NCBI GenBank assembly: GCA_003210735.1
Contig: QCUM01000012.1
Location: forward strand, 1-57,170
Origin: Synechococcus sp. AG-679-D13
GTDB lineage: Bacteria > Cyanobacteriota > Cyanobacteriia > PCC-6307 > Cyanobiaceae
DNA: 57,170 nt
Direction: 5' to 3'
This document shows, in pieces, positions 25,681-33,758 of this stretch (position 1 is the stretch's first letter; each line of letters opens with the position of its first letter). The translations under genes and the position numbers were made by a program. A model generated the notes under the pieces. That model saw nothing but the letters and a program-made list of their open reading frames with translations, was not told the origin of the DNA and ran no database searches.

Positions 25681-26457
25681 TCACCGGCCAACGATCACAG
25701 GTGGAGTTCCACCCCCCAGACCAGGTACGACCTGAGTCTGACCATCCCACTTATCGAGGAAAAGTTTGTAGAGCACCTTGTCATTCAAGGCCTTGTTGAG
25801 TGTGTTGAATTTCCGGGCTTCCTGTTCGGCGATGCGAACCTCGGTTTTGGCACGGAGTAATTGTTGCTCGGCGATCTGCTTCTGTTCGATGGCAGCGCGA
25901 TATTCTTCTGCGATTTTGAGCCCAGTGATGTCCAATCCCTTCACGGAAACGTAGTCGAACCGCTGTAATTCGCCGGAAACACTTTCCTGGACGAGCGATG
26001 AAATAGTGTTCCAATCCGTGGCGATTGTGTCGAGTTCGTATTTGGAGAAGACTGATTTCAGTGATTTCAGCAAGGATGGTTGAATAACACGGGCATAAAT
26101 GGCCGAATCATCTGTTGCAATCGTGCTGTAAATACGAGGAGCTTCTGATGATTTGACGGCGTATTTCACTGTTGCCGTTGCTTCGATAACCTGCAGATCT
26201 TTGGTAAGTGTTGAGAAATTCTCGGGGACGACCTGGGTTCGAACGCTGAAATTATGGGCACTCTGAATAAACGGAAGCTTCAGGTTGAGGCCTGGCGTTC
26301 TGGGCGTGTCAGAAACTTTGCCCAGAGTCGTTACAACGCCAACCTCGCCAGCCGGAACAACAAAAACACTGGATAAAAGCGCGATGCCACCAACAAATAT
26401 GGTTGTGATGCCAACAACGGTTTTGGTGACCTGTTCAGGTTGTGTGGAGGATCTCAT
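25681..26457 (-). CDS. Prohibitin / band 7 (SPFH) family protein
   Basis: 258 residues. One N-terminal membrane anchor (VVGITTIFVGGIALLSSVFVV) is followed by an SPFH domain with VVPAGEVGVVTTLGKVSDT, GLNLKLPFIQ and a long helical region (EEYRAAIEQKQIAEQQLL; EVRIAEQEARKFNTL). This is the prohibitin-type subgroup that forms large membrane rings. In cyanobacteria such proteins localise to thylakoid or plasma membrane. The C-terminal tail is Gly/Pro-rich (VPGLGGGTPPVIVGR). sodC follows on the same strand. Confidence 0.92.
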   Translation of the reverse strand: MRSSTQPEQVTKTVVGITTIFVGGIALLSSVFVVPAGEVGVVTTLGKVSDTPRTPGLNLKLPFIQSAHNFSVRTQVVPENFSTLTKDLQVIEATATVKYAVKSSEAPRIYSTIATDDSAIYARVIQPSLLKSLKSVFSKYELDTIATDWNTISSLVQESVSGELQRFDYVSVKGLDITGLKIAEEYRAAIEQKQIAEQQLLRAKTEVRIAEQEARKFNTLNKALNDKVLYKLFLDKWDGQTQVVPGLGGGTPPVIVGR

Positions 26458-27070
26458 AACGATGTGAAATTGATCTGTTCTTGAAGTGTTGAATCGTGCA
26501 TGGCCACTCGGTTTTGAGAAACAAATTCATGTTGTTGAAAATGTTGTTGTGTGGCTGTCGATTTGCGATTGAGATTGGTGGTAACCAAAAGGTAGTGCTT
26601 TAGAGAGGTTTGCGCTACTTAGAAGAGATCAAATAGTTGCTGAATCCCAGGGCAGGAATTTGCTCTGGGTGGCCCCACTCTTCTGAAGGATGACTCCATT
26701 GATATGAGCGCTGTGCCGGTTGGAGCTGGTATGAATCCTGCAGACCAGATGTAGCCCTGGGTGGCCAAGGATGCCATTAACTTGTTGTCGGCAGGAATGT
26801 TCAAAAAGCTCTGACCTCCTTCTGGCTTGATTTAGTTGTGTAGCTGAGCTTTATTCTGCGTCGCTAGAATTTTCGTCTCTTTAGCGATGACTGGCTTTCC
26901 TTGAGTACTCTATACCGAGCATTTACAACGAGCTTCTACACTATCCACAGATATTTTTAATATAAATTATGACATAAGCCGTCTAATAGCTGTAATAAAG
27001 CCTGGAAAACATGCACTCAATCGATTGATGCTTTGCGGAAATCTAGCTAATTTGCTGTTGATGTGTTTGC
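26458..27070. other. AT-rich region without a confident gene
   Basis: No gene seen over ~610 bases. The minus ORF at 26619-26804 is mirrored by coding-looking but stop-interrupted plus-strand fragments (VPVGAGMNPADQM, stop, then WVAKDAINLLSAGMFKKL), so a decayed small gene may be present here. Confidence 0.35.
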
Positions 27071-27508
27071 TTAAAATGCAGGAAAAGAAGGTATTTTGAA
27101 TATGTAAAATGCGATTACTCTGGTTAGCCAAACTAGAATTGCTAGACTACTCATAACGATGAGAAATTTATTGCAAAATGGCGCCCAATAAAATCTCCGG
27201 TGCCGCAATGATGCGATCGCCCATACAATCAATCCAGCCGCTGCTGGTGGGCCAAGAACATGATATTCCAATGAATCACTTAGCTGCCCAGTCAAAGCTA
27301 ATGAAACTGAACGTGTAAGAAAACAACCGGGGCAAGGCACACCACTTAAGTGACGAATTGGGCAAGACAATCCAGGCAGCCATGGGAGCCATCCTTTCAT
27401 TGTCAGATAAGTAAGTGCAAGCCATGGCGCTATAGCTGGGAAATAAAGCCTGGGTAGTCTCTGATATCTATGCATTACGTCAATTGATGTAGTCGTCAAG
27501 CATGTCAA
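27071..27508 (-). CDS. DUF2752 family membrane protein
   Basis: Up to 145 residues; an internal Met at 27475 (MHRYQRLPRLYF) is an alternative start. The DUF2752 signature CPIRHLSGVPCPGCFLTRSV is clear, flanked by hydrophobic helices (IAPWLALTYLTM; LGPPAAAGLIVWAIAS; FLIVMSSLAILVWLTRVIAFY). DUF2752 proteins are small inner-membrane proteins of unknown function. The gene is AT-rich and diverges from the DUF4234 gene with only 45 bp between starts. Confidence 0.85.
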   Translation of the reverse strand: MTCLTTTSIDVMHRYQRLPRLYFPAIAPWLALTYLTMKGWLPWLPGLSCPIRHLSGVPCPGCFLTRSVSLALTGQLSDSLEYHVLGPPAAAGLIVWAIASLRHRRFYWAPFCNKFLIVMSSLAILVWLTRVIAFYIFKIPSFPAF

Positions 27509-27553
27509 AGCTTGATTCCATGGCTATTTTGATTTTAGAAGTCATCATGCCTT

Positions 27554-28006
27554 ATGAGCCAGAAATATCCAATCAAGCACGAGAATCCTGCACTGCTGGT
27601 GGTCTTGATTCTAGTAACCTGTGGAATCTATTATTTTATTTTGCTTTATCGCTGGATTGCGGCGATTAATGACGCCAGCGATAAGCCTCTTGTAGACCCT
27701 GCGGTGGGTATTATTCTTTCAATCGTTACATGCGGAATTGCGACAATATATTATGAATATGAAATAGTCGCAAGAGCCGAAAAAATAGCTCGCAGGCCCT
27801 TGCCCGAGGGTGTTGTCCGATCGCCCGAACTCAAAGCGCCAGTCAGCAACCTCAAAGAAATCGTCCTGTTTGGAAGCATTGCATCGTTCGTTCTGAGCTT
27901 ATTTTCTGTTGGTTTTCTTTTTGCAATAACAATACTTTTTACCCTATGGTTAACTTATGCCATCCAGCAAGCGCTTGAATACACCTTCGTAATCCCGCAA
28001 GAATAG
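27554..28006 (+). CDS. DUF4234 family membrane protein
   Basis: The 150 residues start MSQKYPIKHENPALLVVLI and continue with LVTCGIYYFILLYRWIAAIN, the typical DUF4234 opening (cytosolic tail, helix, WIAAIND). A second helix (VGIILSIVTCGIATIYYEYE) and a third (ASFVLSLFSVGFLFAITILF) follow. Function is unknown. Together with the divergent DUF2752 gene it forms an AT-rich two-gene patch unlike the flanking core genes. Confidence 0.8.
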   Translation: MSQKYPIKHENPALLVVLILVTCGIYYFILLYRWIAAINDASDKPLVDPAVGIILSIVTCGIATIYYEYEIVARAEKIARRPLPEGVVRSPELKAPVSNLKEIVLFGSIASFVLSLFSVGFLFAITILFTLWLTYAIQQALEYTFVIPQE

Positions 28007-28170
28007 ATTATATCTTGCATCAGTAAATTTTCTCCCAAACTTTCTATGCTATTAAGTTGCTGAGAGTCTGGTAAATAATTTTGCTTCTTTAAGCCCTTTT
28101 TTCATACACCATAGAATTTGCCTCTGTTTTTCGATAAAGCGTCTGGATTGGTCCATGGGCTTTGCTGTGG

Positions 28171-28341
28171 GTGGTTAATGAAAGAATATCTTGGAGGAAA
28201 TATTATCAACTTTTCAAAAGCAGGAATTATGGTTATGGTCTGCAACTGCAATGCCTAACAGGCAATAGAGCTTTTCGATTGCCTGTCGATGAAGCCGAGC
28301 TCATTGAAATGATGAAACCAACAATTAAATGCTATTCATGA
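28171..28341 (+). CDS. Possible 56-aa basic protein
   Basis: From GTG 28171 an ORF reads MVNERISWRKYYQLFKSRNY, then GYGLQLQCLTGNRAFRLPVD, then EAELIEMMKPTIKCYS. Codon choice in the last third looks protein-coding. There is no ATG and no good Shine-Dalgarno; the frame is open back to a TAA near 28137. I do not recognise it. It could be a real small gene or the 3' end of a decayed one. Confidence 0.4.
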   Translation: MVNERISWRKYYQLFKSRNYGYGLQLQCLTGNRAFRLPVDEAELIEMMKPTIKCYS

Positions 28342-28387
28342 AAAATTCAAGGGAGATGGTGTTATTTTGTCGGCCAATTTAATATGT

Positions 28388-28414
28388 AAAATTTCAGGCT
28401 ATGGCTGAAATTTT
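28388..28414 (-). terminator. Rho-independent terminator for the acidic protein gene
   Basis: AAAATTTCAG (28388-28397) and CTGAAATTTT (28405-28414) form a perfect 10-bp stem with a 7-base loop; the minus-strand transcript would end in the stem's T residues. It lies 12 bases beyond the minus-strand stop at 28426, and could also act on the plus strand. Confidence 0.6.
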
Positions 28415-28425
28415 GTTATCGATGA

Positions 28426-28851
28426 TCAGATCTTGAACAGATCATCGGCAAGTCCGCGGAACACTTGCATGGATGCGCCTGGCCGACGACGACGGGTGGG
28501 CAGTCCACCGCCGACCATCAGTCGATCAGGGGCATAAGTGCTGAAGGTGATCGTGGGGCGGGCGGCTTCTGACTCAGCCAATTCCGCGGCAATCGCTTCA
28601 GCGGTGGTTTGTGGGTTAGGTGAATCCTGGTCGACTGGTTGATCAGCAGTGCTCTGAATCACGCAAGCTTCAGCTTGATCTGAAATTTCGGTGGTCTCCG
28701 GCTCCGCCACGGCCACCGTGAGCGACATCTCGGGTGCTGATGCGCTTTGAGGTTCTGTCTCTGGTGCAGTGGCTTCAGCCATGGCCAGTTCAACTTCGGG
28801 CGCCTCCGTGTCAAGGGTCAGGAAGAAGTTCTTGTTCTTTCCGAAAATCAT
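28426..28851 (-). CDS. Acidic low-complexity hypothetical protein, 141 aa
   Basis: The product starts MIFGKNKNFFLTLDTEAPEV. Residues ~15-95 are Ala/Glu/Pro/Thr-rich and probably disordered. A conserved-looking C-terminus follows (ARPTITFSTYAPDRLMVGGG; LPTRRRRPGASMQVFRGLADDL). No known domain. The basic-tail-after-acidic-linker layout suggests a short binding motif at the C-terminus, but the partner is unknown. Confidence 0.65.
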   Translation of the reverse strand: MIFGKNKNFFLTLDTEAPEVELAMAEATAPETEPQSASAPEMSLTVAVAEPETTEISDQAEACVIQSTADQPVDQDSPNPQTTAEAIAAELAESEAARPTITFSTYAPDRLMVGGGLPTRRRRPGASMQVFRGLADDLFKI

Positions 28852-28945
28852 GGCGACAACCCTTGGAAGGCCTGGTGATTCTCCGCCGATGCAGTCGGCT
28901 TGAGGTCAATACTTATGGCACTGCAACACGGTTGGGAGCTTTTCG

Positions 28946-29671
28946 ATGACCATGCTTTGGCTTCAGGCGATTCTGATCAACACAGCTTTGATCGCTGGAG
29001 CGCAACGTCTACCCCTGCTGACCCCCTCTGGCTGGGTGCATGCCGGAGCTCTGGGAACAATCCTGTGGGGGTGCCTGGGCTGGCGAGGCTGGCTTGCTGT
29101 TGTCGTTTACCTGGCGGCAGGCAGTCTTGTCACGAAAATCGGCTGGCGCGATAAACAGAAACGAGGCCTTGCAGAAGCGCGCGGAGGTCGCCGCGGCCCC
29201 GCCAACGTCTGGGGATCAGCCGCCACCGGAGCAGCACTTGCTCTGCTGATCGGCTCAGGGCTTGCGCCGAAAGGCCTGCTGTTGGCCGGATTCTGCGCCA
29301 GCTTTGCCGCGAAACTGGCAGACACCTTCGGCAGTGAAATCGGCAAGCGCTGGGGTGGGCAGCCGCGATTGATCACAACCCTTCGTCCTGTCCCCGCTGG
29401 AACTGAAGGGGCGATCAGTGTGGAAGGAACCCTGGCCAGTGCCGCCGGCAGCGTTTTGATGACCCTGGTTTTGTTCGCACTTCAGCTCTTGCCGAGCCTG
29501 GCCGTCAGTGCAGCTGTGATGCTGATTGGTTTCGTCGCAACCCTTGCTGAAAGCCTCCTGGGTGCTTTGGCTCAGGATCGCGTGTCCTGGTTGAGCAATG
29601 AATTGGTTAATGCGATCCAGACAACTCTGGCGGCCCTGCTTGCAATCGTGGTGTTGGTCAGATGGATGTGA
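28946..29671 (+). CDS. DUF92 / TIGR00297 integral membrane protein, VTE6-like phytyl-phosphate kinase
   Basis: 241 residues, about seven membrane helices. The family motif region RRGPANVWGSAATGAALALL, FAAKLADTFGSEIGKRWG and VPAGTEGAISVEGT is well conserved. Plant VTE6 and its cyanobacterial homologues phosphorylate phytyl phosphate to phytyl diphosphate for tocopherol and phylloquinone salvage; this assignment follows from family membership only. The 3' end overlaps the convergent sigma-factor gene by 14 bp. Confidence 0.85.
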   Translation: MTMLWLQAILINTALIAGAQRLPLLTPSGWVHAGALGTILWGCLGWRGWLAVVVYLAAGSLVTKIGWRDKQKRGLAEARGGRRGPANVWGSAATGAALALLIGSGLAPKGLLLAGFCASFAAKLADTFGSEIGKRWGGQPRLITTLRPVPAGTEGAISVEGTLASAAGSVLMTLVLFALQLLPSLAVSAAVMLIGFVATLAESLLGALAQDRVSWLSNELVNAIQTTLAALLAIVVLVRWM

Positions 29672-30380
29672 TCTCCAACATCCCATCTTGTTTTGCCCAA
29701 TCCTGAAGCTGAGCCAGCAGCCGATCAAGTCGATGGCGCACCTTGCGAGAGGTCGATCGGGTGGCTTTGGCCAGATCCTTCAGGCTTCGACCTTGCACCA
29801 GATGGTTGTTCAATAGTTGCCGATCAGCAACTTTTAAGCGTTTCATTGCATGCTGGAGCCAGAGGAGTTGTGAGTCTTCTTCTTCGGCATTGCTTCGCTC
29901 AAATGCCTCGTGGTTGATGGTCTGTGTTCGCGACACAAGCTGACAACGGCATGCTTCGATCCAGCGTTGTGAGCTGATGCCCAAAGCACTGGCCAGTTGT
30001 TCGATCTGCAGCGGAGCTTGATTGGCTTGTTCACGGGTTCGTTGAAGCTTGATCCCGGCTGCATAGAGATCCCTTAGTCGCCATGGAATTCGAACCATGG
30101 AGGCTCGATCTCTCCGGTAATGGAGGATCTGTCCCCTGGCGCAATTGGATAGATACGTACTCGATTTGAGCCCACGGCCTGGATCGAAGCGCTCCGCTCC
30201 GCGGACAACACCCAGGCATCCCTCCTGCATCAAATCCTCCCAGTCCTCTGGACCGCGACGTTGTTGACGGGTGGCCTCCAGGCCTGCCAATCCCAGGTGC
30301 TTTAGGGCAAGGAGATTGCGGTTTCGGATCGTTTTGGGCAGGTGACGGTGCTGCTCGGACCGTGCTGAAGATCGGCTGGA
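29658..30380 (-). CDS. RNA polymerase sigma-70 family factor (group 3-like)
   Basis: 240 residues from ATG 30380 (MSSRSSARSEQHRHLPK); an upstream in-frame start at 30449 would add 23 residues. Region 2 is clear: DWEDLMQEGCLGVVRGAERFDP, GLKSSTYLSNCARGQILHYRRD and MVRIPWRLRDLY. Region 3 is short and region 4 is RQLLNNHLVQGRSLKDLAKATR with the RKVRHRLDRLL recognition helix. There is no region 1.1, so it is an alternative sigma factor. Which promoters it reads is unknown; no anti-sigma gene is adjacent. Confidence 0.9.
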   Translation of the reverse strand, partial: SSRSSARSEQHRHLPKTIRNRNLLALKHLGLAGLEATRQQRRGPEDWEDLMQEGCLGVVRGAERFDPGRGLKSSTYLSNCARGQILHYRRDRASMVRIPWRLRDLYAAGIKLQRTREQANQAPLQIEQLASALGISSQRWIEACRCQLVSRTQTINHEAFERSNAEEEDSQLLWLQHAMKRLKVADRQLLNNHLVQGRSLKDLAKATRSTSRKVRHRLDRLLAQLQDWAKQDGMLEITSI

Positions 30381-30501
30381 CATGTTGTTGAAGCAACTGA
30401 CCTCAGCATTCGTTGCATCAACGGTTTGGTCTGCACACTGCGGTGCCACACATAGGCACCGCAGTGCCGAATAATCTCATCACCCCTTGGAACGATTGCG
30501 G

Positions 30502-30666
30502 ATGAACTGGCATCCAGACGCGCAGGCTGCCCTGAAAAAAGACGTTCCTTTCTTTGTTCGCCCGGCGGTTCGCAAACGGGTGGAATCTATGGCTGCGGAT
30601 GCGGGGCTCAGCCTGATCGATCTTCAGTTCTATACCGAGGCGAAGGCAAGCATGGCGCCCAAGTGA
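30502..30666 (+). CDS. 54-aa PCP-reductase-like domain protein
   Basis: A short gene with protein MNWHPDAQAALKKDVPFFVR, continuing PAVRKRVESMAADAGLSLID. The VPFFVRxxVRKRVExxA pattern matches the small C-terminal domain of light-independent protochlorophyllide reductase subunit B (PCP_red), which also occurs as free-standing peptides in cyanobacteria. Its role as a stand-alone protein is unknown. It ends 3 bp from the convergent small gene at 30670. Confidence 0.7.
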   Translation: MNWHPDAQAALKKDVPFFVRPAVRKRVESMAADAGLSLIDLQFYTEAKASMAPK

Positions 30667-30669
30667 GCC

Positions 30670-30837
30670 TCAGTTGTCGTCCAGATCGCAGCGTTTGAGT
30701 TCAGGTTGAGTAAGTCGGTCCACAATCCTTGCCATGTCGATCGACGTCAGTTCACCGTTCGTGTCCCAATTCAGTGTGGTTTTCCGCTGAGCGGGAGGCA
30801 GTCCGCCGGCCTGGTCGCAGGAGATTTTGGCTTCCAC
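30670..30837 (-). CDS. 55-aa hypothetical protein
   Basis: From GTG 30837 the protein reads MEAKISCDQAGGLPPAQRKT, then TLNWDTNGELTSIDMARIVD, then RLTQPELKRCDLDDN. The frame upstream is closed by a TGA 12 bases before, so this start is the only plausible one. The acidic C-terminal DLDDN and a pair of cysteines are the only notable features. No family recognised. It lies between the SGNH hydrolase gene and the convergent PCP_red-like gene. Confidence 0.6.
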   Translation of the reverse strand: MEAKISCDQAGGLPPAQRKTTLNWDTNGELTSIDMARIVDRLTQPELKRCDLDDN

Positions 30838-30885
30838 GTCCGAATGTCAGGGGATGCTCATATTAATCGGTGTTGGCCCATGGCT

Positions 30886-31557
30886 TTACAGACCGATAGG
30901 CACTGATGTCTGGGTCTGTTCAAGACCAGCCCATGCCATCAAGGCAGGCCAGGCGCTGACTTTGCGTTCGATCCAGCTGTGCCCATCACTGTTGAGGTGA
31001 ATGCCATCCGGCTCCATCCAGGTGAGCCAGTCGGGTTCGGCCAGCATGTCGTTGTGAAGACTGAGGAAGGGCACATCAACGCAGCGGCAGGCTTCTGCTG
31101 CTTCAGCTTCCAAGGCCTGAACGTCTGTGTTCGCGTACCAAAGGCAATCGGCATAGGGCATGACGTGCTCATCCACGGCTGTCATTCCCATCACCATCAC
31201 GGAAGCCTGCGGCCGGATCTCATCCAAGAGTTGGCTGAGCCCAAACCCGAAGGCTTCGGGGGTCAGCTGCTGGCGACCATTGCGGCTTCCGACCCGCGCA
31301 GTGTCGTTGAGGCCCACGGACAACAAAACGCCATCCGGCACTTTGCGGCGCAGTTCACCACGACAGGCCCATTCCCGCTGCCAGCGCGCATTGACCCGTT
31401 CAAGTCCATCACCCCGAATCCCAAGCGGATAAACAACAGGCGCATGGGGGAGCTGCATCCAACTGAGGCGCAGTCGTTCGCACCACCCCCCTGCCAGGCG
31501 ATCTCCCCAGCCAAGAACGCCGCTGTCCCCAAGCACCACCAACTGTTTCGGCCTCAT
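30886..31557 (-). CDS. SGNH/GDSL-type esterase
   Basis: 223 residues with the four SGNH blocks: block I VLGDSGVLGWGDRL (nucleophile Ser), Gly in block II (GIRGDGLERVNAR), block III SVGLNDTARV (Asn) and block V EPDGIHLNSDGHSWIE (Asp-His). There is no signal peptide, so it is cytoplasmic. It follows fused phnE by 15 bp on the same strand, an unusual partner for a phosphonate transporter. The substrate is unknown. Confidence 0.9.
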   Translation of the reverse strand: MRPKQLVVLGDSGVLGWGDRLAGGWCERLRLSWMQLPHAPVVYPLGIRGDGLERVNARWQREWACRGELRRKVPDGVLLSVGLNDTARVGSRNGRQQLTPEAFGFGLSQLLDEIRPQASVMVMGMTAVDEHVMPYADCLWYANTDVQALEAEAAEACRCVDVPFLSLHNDMLAEPDWLTWMEPDGIHLNSDGHSWIERKVSAWPALMAWAGLEQTQTSVPIGL

Positions 31558-31572
31558 CGGTTGTCCTCCGGC

Positions 31573-33075
31573 TCAGGCTTCGACAGCCTTGCAGCTCCAG
31601 GTGTTCTGCAACCAGCCACTGATCAGTTCGCCGCAGAGGGTCAGGACTCCGTACGCCAGCAGAAGCCAAACAACAAGCGCCCAGTGGAAGGAGCCCAGTG
31701 CATCAATCAGCTGCCAACCCAGTCCAGCACCTCCAACCATCCCAACCACGGCGGTATCCCTGAGAATCACATCGAGCCGTACTAAGCCGTATGCCAGATA
31801 GGTACGGCTGATCGGGCCAAGCTGTCCGTACAGAACAGCAGAGCATTGACTGGCACCGAGCTGGTGTAATGCTTTGGTCGTATCGCTGCTGCAATGGTCC
31901 AAGTCCTCCTCCATCACACGCCCCATGACCCCGCTGTGGTGAAGCCCAAGAGCTACAGCGGCGAGCACAGCACTCGGTTGAAACATCAGAAGCAGCAATA
32001 AAGCGGTCAAGGGCACAGGGATCAAGCGCATCAGGGCCCAGAGCGGTTGCCGAAGTGTTCTGTGATCAAGCGTCAGCAACAACACCAGCGGTGGCAAACC
32101 AATCGCGATCGCTGCTGCAATGAAGGTCACCAGCAGCGTGCCGCCGATCAGTTCTGCCCAGGGCGTCTCCAGAAGGGCCGGGACGAATTGCCCGCTCGGG
32201 ATACTCAGCAGTGTCTGAGTGAACTGAGGGACAGTGAGATCAAGTTGTGAGGATGCGCTTCCAAGGCACAGCATCACCAGAAGGCCCAAAAGCAGAGGCC
32301 TGCGTCGCAGCCGATCTAGGACCAGCATCAGCGTGGCCAGCACCCATAGTCCGCTCCAAACCTCGTGAAAGCGCAATGACTGGAGGCTGAGGGCCAGATC
32401 GGTGCCGATTCCCCCCAACCCGAACACGCCAAGCAGTACGGCTGAACGCAGGGCGCAATCCAGCCGATGACCGCTGTGACTCAGTAGTCCGCTTGCTGCT
32501 TCAGGCAGGACAGCGGTGATCAACGTTGACCCTGCAGGGGCACCTCCATTGCGTAATGCCTCGGCCGCACTGGACGATCTGTTGTCGAGCTGATCGGCTA
32601 CGACCCTCGCCATCAAAGCGCTGTAGGGAAGGCTGATGGCAAGGACAGCCACCCAACCATTCAGTCCGAACAGCTGGAGCAATAACAATCCCCAGATCAG
32701 CTCATGCAGAGCACGGATGGGTGCCAAGAGGTATTTCAGGACGGCCGACATCCGTCCGGATGCGCCGAACAATCTCGCCACACGCTTGGAGCAGAGAAGT
32801 CCCAGGACAAGCCCCGCTCCTGTGCTGATGACCCAAGACAGCACGGCCATCAAGAGTGTTGTGGCCACCGCACCCAGAAGGCTTCGGAGCAGCATGGGAT
32901 CCAACGATGGCTGCAGCGCGGCCTGCCAGAAGCGCAGAACCAGGTTCAGACCGCCGGCATGGAGATCCATGAAGAGCCGAAGCAGGACCGGCAACAGCAG
33001 AAGACTTGGCAGCAGCGGCATCAGTGGTGCCGCCAAGCAACCCTGGATCTGTTTCAGGATTCGCTGTAGAGCCAC
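31573..33075 (-). CDS. phnE: Fused phosphonate/phosphite-type ABC transporter permease (two PhnE-like halves)
   Basis: 500 residues containing two membrane-domain copies. Each has an EAA-loop signature: SAAEALRNGGAPAGSTLITAV in the first half and DTTKALHQLGASQCSAVLYG in the second, followed by LRDTAVVGMVGGAGLGWQL. Most PhnE proteins are single half-size permeases, so this is a tandem fusion providing both membrane domains. It overlaps phnC by 22 bp. The substrate may be phosphonate or phosphite; no catabolic genes are present. Confidence 0.9.
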   Translation of the reverse strand: MALQRILKQIQGCLAAPLMPLLPSLLLLPVLLRLFMDLHAGGLNLVLRFWQAALQPSLDPMLLRSLLGAVATTLLMAVLSWVISTGAGLVLGLLCSKRVARLFGASGRMSAVLKYLLAPIRALHELIWGLLLLQLFGLNGWVAVLAISLPYSALMARVVADQLDNRSSSAAEALRNGGAPAGSTLITAVLPEAASGLLSHSGHRLDCALRSAVLLGVFGLGGIGTDLALSLQSLRFHEVWSGLWVLATLMLVLDRLRRRPLLLGLLVMLCLGSASSQLDLTVPQFTQTLLSIPSGQFVPALLETPWAELIGGTLLVTFIAAAIAIGLPPLVLLLTLDHRTLRQPLWALMRLIPVPLTALLLLLMFQPSAVLAAVALGLHHSGVMGRVMEEDLDHCSSDTTKALHQLGASQCSAVLYGQLGPISRTYLAYGLVRLDVILRDTAVVGMVGGAGLGWQLIDALGSFHWALVVWLLLAYGVLTLCGELISGWLQNTWSCKAVEA

Positions 33076-33758
33076 TTCAGATCAGCTTCGGTGACGGCGT
33101 CGGGATGTTGATCGAGCACAAGTTGGCCATGACGTACCCCCAGAACGCGATTGAAACGATGCATCAATTCCGGGCGGTGCAGGCTGATCAAACATGCCGG
33201 GGCTTGAAGAAGCGTTGCCAGAACGTCATCGGCGAGCACGGGGTCCAGAGCCGACAACGGTTCGTCTGCAAGCACAAGTTCCGGCATCTGATGCATCAGG
33301 CGAGCAAGCGCAACCCGCTGACGTTGGCCTCCCGACAAGTTGTGAACTGGTTTGTGGAGCAGATCTGTTTCAAGTCCCACCTTGCCCAACGCGTCCATGC
33401 AGGGCGCAGGGTCCAGCAGACCGAGCAGATTGCGAAAAGCCCACAGCAAGTTGTGACGACCGAGTGCACCAGCCTGGATGTTCTGCACGGCGGTTAACTC
33501 TTCAACAAGCCGAAGCTCCTGCCAAAGCGTTCCGAGCTGACAACGTTGGCGTCTGGAGCGTTGACCAAGCGGCTGTCCCTGCCAGTGCACGCGGCCCTGA
33601 TCCGGTTGAAGGGCGCCGTTGCAGAGGCTGATCAAGGTGCTTTTGCCCGCACCACTGCGACCAAGCAGAACAATCCGCTCGCCGTTGTGAATCCGCAGGT
33701 TGCTCGGCTGGAGCCGTCCAGCCAGGCCTGCCTGAAGCAGCTCCAGTACAGGCATCAA
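33054..33758 (-). CDS. phnC: Phosphonate-type ABC transporter ATPase
   Basis: 234 residues. Walker A LGRSGAGKSTL, signature LSGGQRQRVALARL, Walker B LVLADEPLSALDP and switch His in LISLHRPEL. The sequence is close to PhnC. Its start overlaps the phnD stop by 4 bp (ATGA), and its end overlaps phnE, a tightly coupled operon. Confidence 0.92.
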   Translation of the reverse strand: MMPVLELLQAGLAGRLQPSNLRIHNGERIVLLGRSGAGKSTLISLCNGALQPDQGRVHWQGQPLGQRSRRQRCQLGTLWQELRLVEELTAVQNIQAGALGRHNLLWAFRNLLGLLDPAPCMDALGKVGLETDLLHKPVHNLSGGQRQRVALARLMHQMPELVLADEPLSALDPVLADDVLATLLQAPACLISLHRPELMHRFNRVLGVRHGQLVLDQHPDAVTEADLKWLYSES

